Below are positions 1 through 6,045 of a stretch of DNA of 18,427 nucleotides, piece after piece. The DNA comes from UBA685 sp002299005 (GTDB taxonomy: Bacteria > Pseudomonadota > Alphaproteobacteria > Puniceispirillales > Puniceispirillaceae), in assembly GCA_963966775.1 (NCBI GenBank), contig CAXAAH010000029.1, forward strand, positions 1-18,427, given 5' to 3'. How positions within the stretch are numbered: the stretch's first letter is position 1; each line of letters starts with the position of its first letter. Both the position numbers and the translations under genes were made by a program. A model generated the notes under the pieces. That model saw only the letters and a list, made by a program, of their open reading frames with translations. It had not been told where the DNA came from and made no database searches.

Positions 1-465
1 GACAAGCGCATCGATTTCAGCTGTGATAATTTCGGCCAATTCACTATCAAGGCTTGAGAGTGCGTCATCTAGTTTCAATAGATTTTCAAGAGGCACACCT
101 GCTTGTGTTGCCGCTTCTTGTAACTCAGTCAGTGTCTCATAACTGAGCGCATCTGAGCCGGATATTTTGGATATAACCGCATCGCCAATGGTATTGAGCT
201 GGGCCTTTTTGGATTTGCCCGCTAACTCTGTTATTGGCACAAAGGCGATATCATCTTCGACCACGACAAACACGTTACTTCCCGCAACACCTGCTTGATC
301 GCCGCCTTGCTTGGCACGATTAATATAGACCTCCTTCTGCTCCGGGCTGGCCCCATCATGGACATTCCCATCAGCGCCAATAACCTGTCCTTTTTGCAGG
401 GTCAGTGCCTGTGCACCACCCCAATGAAGCGCCAAAATGGCAAGAGGGATTGTAAGATATCGCAT
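1..465 (-). CDS. Secreted protein of unknown function, N-terminal part
   Basis: This reading frame runs off the left edge of the window, so only the first 155 residues are visible. The ATG at 465 follows a strong AAGGAGA ribosome binding site about 5 bases upstream. The first 20 residues form a typical signal peptide: MRY, then a hydrophobic stretch, ending GGAQA before a predicted cleavage at residue 20/21. The mature part is acidic and soluble-looking, starting LTLQKGQVIGADGNVHDG, with an Ala/Leu/Glu-rich helical segment towards the visible end. No catalytic motif or named domain was recognised. Export to the periplasm or outside is inferred from the signal peptide only. It diverges from arsC at 681. 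Confidence 0.75.
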   Translation of the reverse strand, partial: MRYLTIPLAILALHWGGAQALTLQKGQVIGADGNVHDGASPEQKEVYINRAKQGGDQAGVAGSNVFVVVEDDIAFVPITELAGKSKKAQLNTIGDAVISKISGSDALSYETLTELQEAATQAGVPLENLLKLDDALSSLDSELAEIITAEIDALV

Positions 466-595
466 TGAATTCTCCTTTTGGAAGCTCATCATCAAAGGAA
501 AAAACATAAGAATTAACTTATAAACTGTGACCTGCTCTGACGGATCATCAGACTATGCTGTTGTGCGCGCGCTTGTACCAAAGGGGGGAGGTGGC

Positions 596-625
596 TTGCT
601 AGAATTGATGCACAAGTGTTAATAT
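596..625 (+). promoter_or_regulatory. Candidate sigma70-type promoter for the LMWP-type arsC
   Basis: TTGCTA (596-601) and TAATAT (620-625) each match the consensus hexamers at four of six positions and are separated by 18 bases. They lie about 55 bases before the arsC start. The rest of the 215-base divergent gap (466-680) shows only a weak inverted repeat (TCTGA at 536-540, TCAGA at 548-552) and no gene. Confidence 0.25.
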
Positions 626-680
626 TGCCGCGTGATTTGGCCTAAATAGCTATGTTGATTTAGCCTTACGGAGATCTGAT

Positions 681-1166
681 ATGAAGAATGTTTTGTTTTT
701 ATGCACGGGAAATTCAGCACGATCTCTCATCGCTGAGGGTATTTTGCGCCATAGGGGCGCTGGACATTACGGGTCATTTTCAGCCGGCTCACAACCAACA
801 GGCAAGCCGAATAAGGGCGCCATCGCTGTGCTAGAAGCCCATGGCATAGATACCAGTTTTGCGGCGTCAAAAAGCTGGGATGTGTTCTCTGGCAAGGATG
901 CTTGGACGATGGATATTATCATCACCGTATGCGCCAATGCGGCGGGGGAAACGTGCCCGATTTGGCCGGGCCATCCGACAAGTGCGCATTGGGGGGTTGA
1001 GGATCCGGCGGCAGTCACAACGCCTGATGAGGCCGTCACAGCCGCTTTTGCTAAGACTTATGATGAGATGAGCCGACGTATTGATGCCTTCCTCGCGCTA
1101 GATGAAAGCGATGATAGCATTGATATGCTAGCCGCTTTGCGCGCGATTGGGCAAATTGATGACTAG
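681..1166 (+). CDS. arsC: Arsenate reductase, low-molecular-weight phosphatase type
   Basis: This protein (161 residues) should reduce arsenate to arsenite in the cytoplasm. It has the phosphatase-type P-loop CTGNSARS with nucleophile Cys8 and Arg14. A downstream Cys84/Cys92 pair matches the redox-relay cysteines of thioredoxin-coupled ArsC, and an EDPA motif supplies the general acid Asp108. Length and motif order fit the S. aureus/B. subtilis ArsC family; a true protein tyrosine phosphatase would lack the Cys pair. The ATG at 681 follows ACGGAG about 7 bases upstream. The gene converges with a MIP channel whose stop codon is only 13 bases away, a pairing known from rhizobial arsenic resistance (aqpS-arsC). 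No ArsR regulator is in the window. Its stop codon lies in a tandem repeat. Confidence 0.85.
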   Translation: MKNVLFLCTGNSARSLIAEGILRHRGAGHYGSFSAGSQPTGKPNKGAIAVLEAHGIDTSFAASKSWDVFSGKDAWTMDIIITVCANAAGETCPIWPGHPTSAHWGVEDPAAVTTPDEAVTAAFAKTYDEMSRRIDAFLALDESDDSIDMLAALRAIGQIDD

Positions 1167-1201
1167 GTCTTAATGACGATTAGGTCTTATTGCCGATTAG
1201 G
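1161..1201. repeat. 17-bp tandem repeat across the arsC/MIP convergent stops
   Basis: Unit 1 (1161-1177) and unit 2 (1178-1194) agree at 14 of 17 bases. A third partial unit (1195-1201, GATTAGG) continues the same period. Each unit carries a TAG triplet, at 1164, 1181 and 1198, which fall in three different reading frames. The first is the arsC stop. On the minus strand, unit 2 supplies the TAA stop of the MIP gene (1180-1182). Confidence 0.85.
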
Positions 1202-1839
1202 AAGCGCGCTAGTAGCAGGGCGGCTATCGCGCCAATGATTTGCGCGATGATGAAATAGGGTGTGTCGGTAATGGCTATGCCTGAGAAGCTATCTGTGAAT
1301 GTGCGGGCAATGGTCACGGCTGGATTGGCAAAGCTGGTCGAGGATGTGAACCAATAGGCGGCGGTGATGTAAAAAGCAACAAGGCTAGGCACCGCATCAG
1401 GGCGTGATGTTCGCCCTATTAAGATGGTTAGCAACAACCCGGCTGTGGCAATGATTTCTGAGGCATATTGCGCACCGCCTGTTCGGGCGTTCTGAGATAA
1501 TTGCCATAAATCCACCTCGAACATCAGATGTGCCAAAACCATGCCACAAAGGCCGCCTGCGATTTGTGTGATGCTATAGATAAGCGCTTGTGAGGGCGTC
1601 ATCTCTTTTAAAAGGCACATGATAAGCGAGACAACAGGGTTAAAATGCGCGCCTGAAAGCGGGCCAAAAATCGTGATAATCACATATAAAATGGCGCCGG
1701 TGGCAATAGTGTTACCAAGCAAGGCGATGGCATCATTTCCCTGTGCCAAATTTTCCGCCATGATGCCAGACCCTATCACCGTACAAACGAGCAATAAGGT
1801 GCCTAAAAATTCAGCTAGATAGTTTTGATTGGGCTGCAT
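1180..1839 (-). CDS. MIP-family channel (aquaporin-like, possible arsenite channel)
   Basis: An integral membrane channel of 219 residues, close to the usual MIP length, with about six hydrophobic segments. The two pore loops carry NPV (residues 67-69, context AHFNPVVSL) and NPA (172-174, context FANPAVTIAR). The residue after the second NPA is Val175, where water-selective aquaporins have the selectivity-filter arginine, so a wider pore for neutral solutes is likely. Given the facing arsC, exit of arsenite as the neutral hydroxide is a reasonable role (inference). The ATG at 1839 is preferred because AGGG lies 9 bases upstream; an ATG at 1845 and a GTG at 1857 are in frame. It lies 73 bases downstream of the YqaA-like gene on the same strand. 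Confidence 0.85.
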   Translation of the reverse strand: MQPNQNYLAEFLGTLLLVCTVIGSGIMAENLAQGNDAIALLGNTIATGAILYVIITIFGPLSGAHFNPVVSLIMCLLKEMTPSQALIYSITQIAGGLCGMVLAHLMFEVDLWQLSQNARTGGAQYASEIIATAGLLLTILIGRTSRPDAVPSLVAFYITAAYWFTSSTSFANPAVTIARTFTDSFSGIAITDTPYFIIAQIIGAIAALLLARFLIGNKT

Positions 1840-1912
1840 AATCATCGTCCCTAACACACCGCTCTATTCGGGCATGAACACTCTTATGGCACCACTATAA
1901 CAATAAGGGGCG

Positions 1913-2350
1913 TTAAATAAAGGCAGAAACAACACCGGCGATAATGATATAGCGGCTGGTTTTGGCAATGCTGACAATCACCAAGAAGGTTATGAGCGGC
2001 ACACGCAAAAGACCTGCGGCAACGGTGAGCGGGTCGCCGATGACCGGCACCCAGCTGAGAAGCAGGCTCCATTTGCCATATCTCTGAAACCAGCTAGTGG
2101 CGGCGGCTAGTTGCTTGGCTGAGACAGGGAACCATCGTTTAGTTTGAAGATGGATAAGCGCACCGCCTAAATACCAATTCACAAGCGCGCCAAGGATATT
2201 GCCAAGGCTGGCAACGGCAATCAGGGCGATGATATGGCTTGGCATTTGGTCAATCAGCAAAGCTAGCCCAACCTCTGAGCCTGCAGGCACAATCGTGGCC
2301 GCAAGGAATGCTGAGAAAAATAGCGCGCCATAGGCAAATGTGATTGTCAT
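1913..2350 (-). CDS. YqaA-like inner-membrane protein (DedA/VTT superfamily)
   Basis: A small membrane protein of 145 residues with about four hydrophobic segments. The central sequence WFQRYGKWSLLLSWVP followed by IGDPLTVAAGLLR is the signature of the YqaA branch of the DedA/SNARE-associated family. These proteins are inner-membrane and probably act in lipid or ion homeostasis, but a precise substrate is not established. The ATG at 2350 follows AAGGGG by 7-8 bases. The gene begins 33 bases after the stop of the DmdA-like gene on the same strand, so the two are probably co-transcribed, perhaps continuing into the MIP gene. Confidence 0.8.
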   Translation of the reverse strand: MTITFAYGALFFSAFLAATIVPAGSEVGLALLIDQMPSHIIALIAVASLGNILGALVNWYLGGALIHLQTKRWFPVSAKQLAAATSWFQRYGKWSLLLSWVPVIGDPLTVAAGLLRVPLITFLVIVSIAKTSRYIIIAGVVSAFI

Positions 2351-2383
2351 GACGCGCCCCTTTTATAGATGGCCTGATGATTG

Positions 2384-3526
2384 CTAGCTTTTGGTGATGC
2401 TCTTTTTCGGGTCAAAGAACGGGGTCTCACAAATCTCGCCTGCAAAGATGCCGTCTTTTGTCTCAACATCTAATTTGGTGCCACTGTCACTATGGCCTAT
2501 CTCAACCATAGCAAGGGCGATATTTTTCTTTAGGCGCGGCGAGTATACAGCCGATGTAACCTTGCCAATCACACGCCCTTCATGGTGCAAAGGCCAGAAG
2601 GTTGTGTTTGGGCCCGTTAAAGGCGCACAGTCAATCACAAGGCCAATTTGCCGGCGTGTAATGCCTGTCTCTTTGACCTTCTGAAGCGCCTTTTTGCCAA
2701 TGAAATTATGCTCTACATCCAAATTACAAAGGCGATCCATTCCCAATTCAAACGGGTTTGTGTTGATATCCATATCGGCATGATAGGACAGCATCGCCCC
2801 TTCAATGCGTCTGATAGATGAGGTATGGCCCGGCTTCAGGCCAAAAGGTGCGCCAGCTTCCATGATGGCCTCCCACAGCTCTGTGCCTCTTGTGCCATCT
2901 TGCAGATAAATCTCATAGCCAAGCTCAGATGACCAGCCTGTGCGTGAGACCACAAGTTCCATGCCATTTAGTGTCAGGTGGCGTAACCAGTAATATTTGA
3001 GATCCGCTATCTCTTCGCCAAATAAGACCTTCATGATCTCACCAGATTGCGGGCCTTGTAATTGAAGCGGTGAGGCATCAGGCTCATGGATTGAGACATC
3101 TAAACCAGAATGCACAGCAACCCCTTGCGCCCATAAAAGCACATCACTATCGGCCAATGAAATCCAATATTTGCTCTCTTCCAAGCGCAATAGAATAGGG
3201 TCATTAATCACCCCGCCCTTATCGTTTGTGATAAGCACATATTTACATTGCCCAACCGCCATCTTGCTGAGATCGCGCGGTGTTAATAGCTGCACAAATT
3301 CAGACGCATCAGGGCCAGATATCTCGACCTGTCGCTCTACTGCGACATCACATAAGATGGCCTCATTGACCAAATTCCAGAAATTTTGTTCAGGATCGCC
3401 GAAATCACGCGGAATATACATATGATTATAAACAGAGAAATCGCGTGCGCCCCATTTCACTGTGGCGTCAAAATAGGGGGATTTGCGAATTTGTGTGCCA
3501 AAACCAAAATCATCTTTTTGTGTCAT
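2384..3526 (-). CDS. DmdA/GcvT-like tetrahydrofolate-dependent methyltransferase (possible DMSP demethylase)
   Basis: This 380-residue protein belongs to the aminomethyltransferase (GcvT) fold family and is closest by eye to DMSP demethylase DmdA. DmdA-like stretches include VAVERQVEISG (61-71), TPRDLSKMAVGQC (82-94), SLADSDVLLWA (123-133) and GMDRLCNLD (262-270). Some segments depart from DmdA as I remember it: TGWSSELGYEIY replaces SGWSKQGGYEVY, and PGHTSSIRRIEGAMLSYHADM replaces PGCPNLIERVE...LLSYGN. It may therefore be a paralog that demethylates another methylated N- or S-compound onto tetrahydrofolate. The ATG at 3526 follows AGGAG by 7 bases. It lies downstream of an AEC-type carrier and upstream of yqaA on the same strand. 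Family assignment is firm; the substrate is not. Confidence 0.75.
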   Translation of the reverse strand: MTQKDDFGFGTQIRKSPYFDATVKWGARDFSVYNHMYIPRDFGDPEQNFWNLVNEAILCDVAVERQVEISGPDASEFVQLLTPRDLSKMAVGQCKYVLITNDKGGVINDPILLRLEESKYWISLADSDVLLWAQGVAVHSGLDVSIHEPDASPLQLQGPQSGEIMKVLFGEEIADLKYYWLRHLTLNGMELVVSRTGWSSELGYEIYLQDGTRGTELWEAIMEAGAPFGLKPGHTSSIRRIEGAMLSYHADMDINTNPFELGMDRLCNLDVEHNFIGKKALQKVKETGITRRQIGLVIDCAPLTGPNTTFWPLHHEGRVIGKVTSAVYSPRLKKNIALAMVEIGHSDSGTKLDVETKDGIFAGEICETPFFDPKKSITKS

Positions 3527-3546
3527 CAAAGCGCTCCTTTTACGGC

Positions 3547-3563
3547 CTATGTGAGAGACATAG
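3547..3563. promoter_or_regulatory. Inverted repeat upstream of the DmdA-like gene
   Basis: CTATGT (3547-3552) and ACATAG (3558-3563) are perfect 6-base arms around a 5-base spacer. They sit in the 68-base gap between the AEC gene and the DmdA-like gene, about 20 bases before the latter's start. A second short inverted repeat, GCAC(N5)GTGC at 3563-3575, abuts it. It could be an operator or an RNA hairpin setting expression of the second gene relative to the first; function is inferred. Confidence 0.35.
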
Positions 3564-3594
3564 CACGCAGTGTGCCTGTTTCAATTGACCACTG

Positions 3595-4518
3595 CTAAGA
3601 GAGAACGCTAAGCCATATCAGCATGGCGGGAAGAGACAAAAACGTCTGAAAAGAGATTATTTCCGCCATTAAATCGGCATTGCCGTCCAATTCACGTGCC
3701 AGCGCATAGGCCGATACGGCGGTCGGCATGACGCCGAAAATAGCGATGATCGAAAGGCTCATCCCCTCTATGCCAAAGCCAATTGCCGTGCCAACAAGCA
3801 AGGCAGGAAAGATGATGATTTTTGCCAAAATGCCAAGGCCTAGCGGGACAAATGAGCCTTTGATGCGCGAGGTAAGCTGGACGCCTGCGCCAACCGCTAG
3901 CAATAGAGCAGGCAAAGCGCCGCGCCCCAATAGCTCAGCTGTTTCAAGGATAAAGTCTGGTGTGTCAAACGGTGCATATTTGGCGACTAGCCCCGCGATA
4001 ATGGCGATGATTAGCGGGTTACGCACGATTTCCTTGGCCAAAAAGGGCGCCATATTGGTCTTTTGATCGCGCTTATTGAGATAGATCAAAACGCATACTG
4101 ACATCACATTTGACGGCGGCACTAATATCGCAAGACACAAGGTGCCTATTTCAACACCCGCCTCACCATAGAGGCCTGCGATAATCGCCAAAGCCATAAA
4201 GCCATTATGGCGAAAGGCGCCTTGCAAGACAGATGACAAATCAGCATTGCTTAATTTAACGCGCCTGCCAATGAGCCAAAAAATGATCAAAACGCCAAAT
4301 AGCCCTACCAGCATCGTGCTGATAATGGCCTCTATCTCCATACCGGTAAAATCAGATTGCGAGATGGTTTTGAACAACAGGGCCGGGAACAAAACCCAAT
4401 AGCTGAGCTTTGATATGCCTTGCCAGAAGGTGGCTTCTTTGAGGATGGTGCGCGATAATAGCTGCCCCAAAAAAAGCACGATGACGACCGAAAAAAGAAC
4501 CGGAAGAGCTGTCAGCAA
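3595..4518 (-). CDS. AEC-family (auxin efflux carrier-type) transporter
   Basis: A hydrophobic transport protein with about ten predicted membrane segments, including VLFSVVIVLFLGQLL near the N-terminus and a C-terminal segment ending AMLIWLSVLS. The order of helices and the motif GVMPTAVSAYALARELD are typical of bacterial AEC permeases, which move small organic acids or similar anions. The TTG at 4518 is chosen because an AAAGG element lies about 10 bases upstream, the product (307 residues) has the usual family length, and the first helix then begins at once. An ATG at 4590 (331 residues, no clear binding site) is possible. The frame extends to 4854, but that would overlap the divergent ureohydrolase gene. 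It probably heads an operon with the DmdA-like and YqaA-like genes. Confidence 0.8.
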   Translation of the reverse strand: MLTALPVLFSVVIVLFLGQLLSRTILKEATFWQGISKLSYWVLFPALLFKTISQSDFTGMEIEAIISTMLVGLFGVLIIFWLIGRRVKLSNADLSSVLQGAFRHNGFMALAIIAGLYGEAGVEIGTLCLAILVPPSNVMSVCVLIYLNKRDQKTNMAPFLAKEIVRNPLIIAIIAGLVAKYAPFDTPDFILETAELLGRGALPALLLAVGAGVQLTSRIKGSFVPLGLGILAKIIIFPALLVGTAIGFGIEGMSLSIIAIFGVMPTAVSAYALARELDGNADLMAEIISFQTFLSLPAMLIWLSVLS

Positions 4519-4643
4519 GATGACATCACCTTTGTTGAAAATTGGCGGTAAGAAAAGAGACTGAGCGTAGCATAACCCTGTTTCTATCATAAAGCCATGC
4601 CAGTTATTAACCGCGATTGAGAGCGATGTTTGGCAAAATCTAG

Positions 4644-4654
4644 TTGTGTCACAA
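4644..4654. promoter_or_regulatory. Short palindrome in the AEC/ureohydrolase divergent region
   Basis: TTGTGTCACAA is a perfect inverted repeat (TTGTG/CACAA around one central base). It lies 62 bases before the ureohydrolase start, in the 198-base divergent region 4519-4716. A weak promoter-like pair (TTGTGT at 4644, CATAGT at 4668) overlaps it. A related shorter form, TTGTGACAA, occurs at 15580-15588 in another divergent region. A regulator site is possible; no regulator gene adjoins it. Confidence 0.3.
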
Positions 4655-4716
4655 AGTAACCTGTTGTCATAGTGGGAAGTCTGATACCACGCAATCTTGC
4701 AAAAAAGGGGCATAAA

Positions 4717-5697
4717 ATGGCGCGCGAACATGATGATAGCATGATGAATAATCTTTATTGGTGGGGGGTGCCGACCTTGTTTCGCTGTCCGCATATTGGG
4801 GTGACAGATGAGGCGATGGGCGAGGCTGATATCGCGCTTGTTGGGGTGCCGCATTCAACAGGCAATGGCACCACAGAGCGTGACCAGCATCTAGGCCCTA
4901 GAGCTGTGCGCAATATATCAGCCGTGCAAAGGCGCGTTCATAGCGAGTTTGAATTTGACCCTTGGTCAGCGAAATCAATCATTGATGTCGGCGATGTGCC
5001 CTTTCCAAGAGCCAATGATAATGAGGATTGTATCGCACAGATTACCAGCTTTTATGAACGGCTTGATGAGGCAGGCGTGCGCCCTGTCTCAATCGGCGGC
5101 GACCATTCCATCACAGGCGGGATTATCCAAGCGCTTGGCTGTGGTAAATTAACGGATGGCGAGCCAGTGTGCTTTTTGCATTTAGACGCGCATACAGATG
5201 TTTTCACCAAAGTTGACCATTTCCTAGGGGCCAAGAAATCAGCCGCTCACTGGGGGGCTTATTTGGCAGATCAGGGCAAGGTTGACCCGACCCATTCGAT
5301 GCAAATTGGCCTGCGTGGTCACCCGCGCACGCAAGATTGGCTCCAGCCATCTTATGATTATGGCTATAATGTTGTGACCATGGCCGAATATCGCAAAAGA
5401 GGGGCGGCAGATGTGATTAAGCAAATCAAGCAGGTGCTTGAGGGGCGACCCGTTTATATCACCTTTGATCTTGATTGCCTTGACCCGACAATTGCCCCAG
5501 CGGTGGCGAATGTGGAAGCTGGCGTGTGCGGCTTTTCAATCGATGAAGCGCGCGAATTGCTACATGCGGTGCGGGGGATGAATATTATTGGCGGTGATGT
5601 GGTGTGCTTGATGCCGACCAAGGATAATCCGAATAATATTACCTCAATGGTCGCAGGCGCTGTGATGTTTGAAATGCTGTCTATGATGGCTGAGTAG
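4717..5697 (+). CDS. Ureohydrolase (agmatinase/arginase family), substrate uncertain
   Basis: A Mn/Ni-type ureohydrolase of 326 residues that should release urea from a guanidino compound. All six metal ligands are in place: GGDHS (His130), DAHTD (Asp157, His159, Asp161) and DLDCLDP (Asp251, Asp253). The two loops that shape substrate choice differ from classical agmatinase. STGNGTTERDQHLGPRAVR stands where STGTSxRPGxRxGPxxIR is usual, and APAVANVEAGVCGFS replaces APGTGTPxxGG. Agmatine, guanidinobutyrate, guanidinopropionate or another guanidine are all possible. The ATG at 4717 follows AAGGGG by 6 bases; the in-frame upstream ATG at 4672 has no binding site. It diverges from the AEC carrier. 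Confidence 0.85.
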   Translation: MAREHDDSMMNNLYWWGVPTLFRCPHIGVTDEAMGEADIALVGVPHSTGNGTTERDQHLGPRAVRNISAVQRRVHSEFEFDPWSAKSIIDVGDVPFPRANDNEDCIAQITSFYERLDEAGVRPVSIGGDHSITGGIIQALGCGKLTDGEPVCFLHLDAHTDVFTKVDHFLGAKKSAAHWGAYLADQGKVDPTHSMQIGLRGHPRTQDWLQPSYDYGYNVVTMAEYRKRGAADVIKQIKQVLEGRPVYITFDLDCLDPTIAPAVANVEAGVCGFSIDEARELLHAVRGMNIIGGDVVCLMPTKDNPNNITSMVAGAVMFEMLSMMAE

Positions 5698-5782
5698 GGT
5701 GCATAAATTTGCCATAATCTAGTCAGAATGACGTCGCAATCCGCCGTTACTCTCATCATCATCGGGTAAAATTCTGATGTGA

Positions 5783-6022
5783 GTGATGATGGCAAAGCTT
5801 GGTTCAAGACAAGAGATAGATAATAAAGGCGCAGGTGATAAAGCAGGGCCAAGCGGCAAGCCGCATCGCCTTGATATGACGATGCACCATTATCTGGCAT
5901 TAATAGACAGGCTTGCGCTTGATAGGCAGGTATGCCAAAACCGCCTATCATCACCGCATAATCAGGCAAGCCCGCGAGATGAGAGCGCGGCCCCTATGAC
6001 ATTATCACATTGGGTGCGCTAA
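5783..6022 (+). CDS. Doubtful small ORF, unknown product
   Basis: A 79-residue frame starting with GTG, with ATG codons directly following, and no clear ribosome binding site. The predicted product is polar, has no signal peptide or membrane segment and matches no family I know. Two points keep it listed. It fills an otherwise empty 340-base gap, and its stop lies 17 bases from the facing ppc-like stop, a spacing seen for the other convergent pairs here. An overlapping minus-strand frame (5454-5969) looks like a shadow. It may well be non-coding. Confidence 0.2.
   Translation: MMMAKLGSRQEIDNKGAGDKAGPSGKPHRLDMTMHHYLALIDRLALDRQVCQNRLSSPHNQASPRDESAAPMTLSHWVR
5921..5949. other. Hairpin-forming inverted repeat
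   Basis: GATAGGC (5921-5927) and GCCTATC (5943-5949) are perfect complementary arms. An inner GGT/ACC pairing follows after a one-base bulge, leaving an 8-base loop. There is no T tract on either side, so it is not a standard rho-independent terminator. It could still stop or stabilise transcripts between the convergent ureohydrolase and ppc-like genes. Confidence 0.4.
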
Positions 6023-6031
6023 AGGGGATGC

Positions 6032-6045
6032 CCTAGCGCCTAGCC
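6032..6045. repeat. 7-bp tandem repeat at the ppc-like stop codon
   Basis: CCTAGCG (6032-6038) is followed directly by CCTAGCC (6039-6045). The second unit contains the minus-strand TAG stop of the ppc-like gene (6040-6042), and the first contains another TAG seven bases further on. It is short enough to be chance, but resembles the longer stop-codon duplications elsewhere in the window. Confidence 0.4.

Larger units (their letters stand above)
5698..6039. other. Long gap between ureohydrolase and ppc-like gene
   Basis: This is the only gene-poor stretch longer than 300 bases. It holds one doubtful plus-strand ORF (5783-6022), a GCGGC-AA-GCCGC palindrome in the 5860s-5880s and a longer hairpin at 5921-5949. 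No rho-independent terminator with a T tract, tRNA or riboswitch motif was recognised. Confidence 0.6.

Noticed and set aside
4672..4716. Upstream in-frame ATG for the ureohydrolase
   Set aside because: No ribosome binding site there, while the ATG at 4717 has AAGGGG at ideal spacing.
4519..4854. N-terminal extension of the AEC transporter frame
   Set aside because: It would overlap the ureohydrolase start on the other strand, adds about 110 non-family residues and lacks a binding site; the family length is met from 4518.
5454..5969. 171-codon minus-strand frame over the ureohydrolase 3' end and following gap
   Set aside because: Most of it mirrors the well-conserved ureohydrolase coding strand; no family similarity or binding site.
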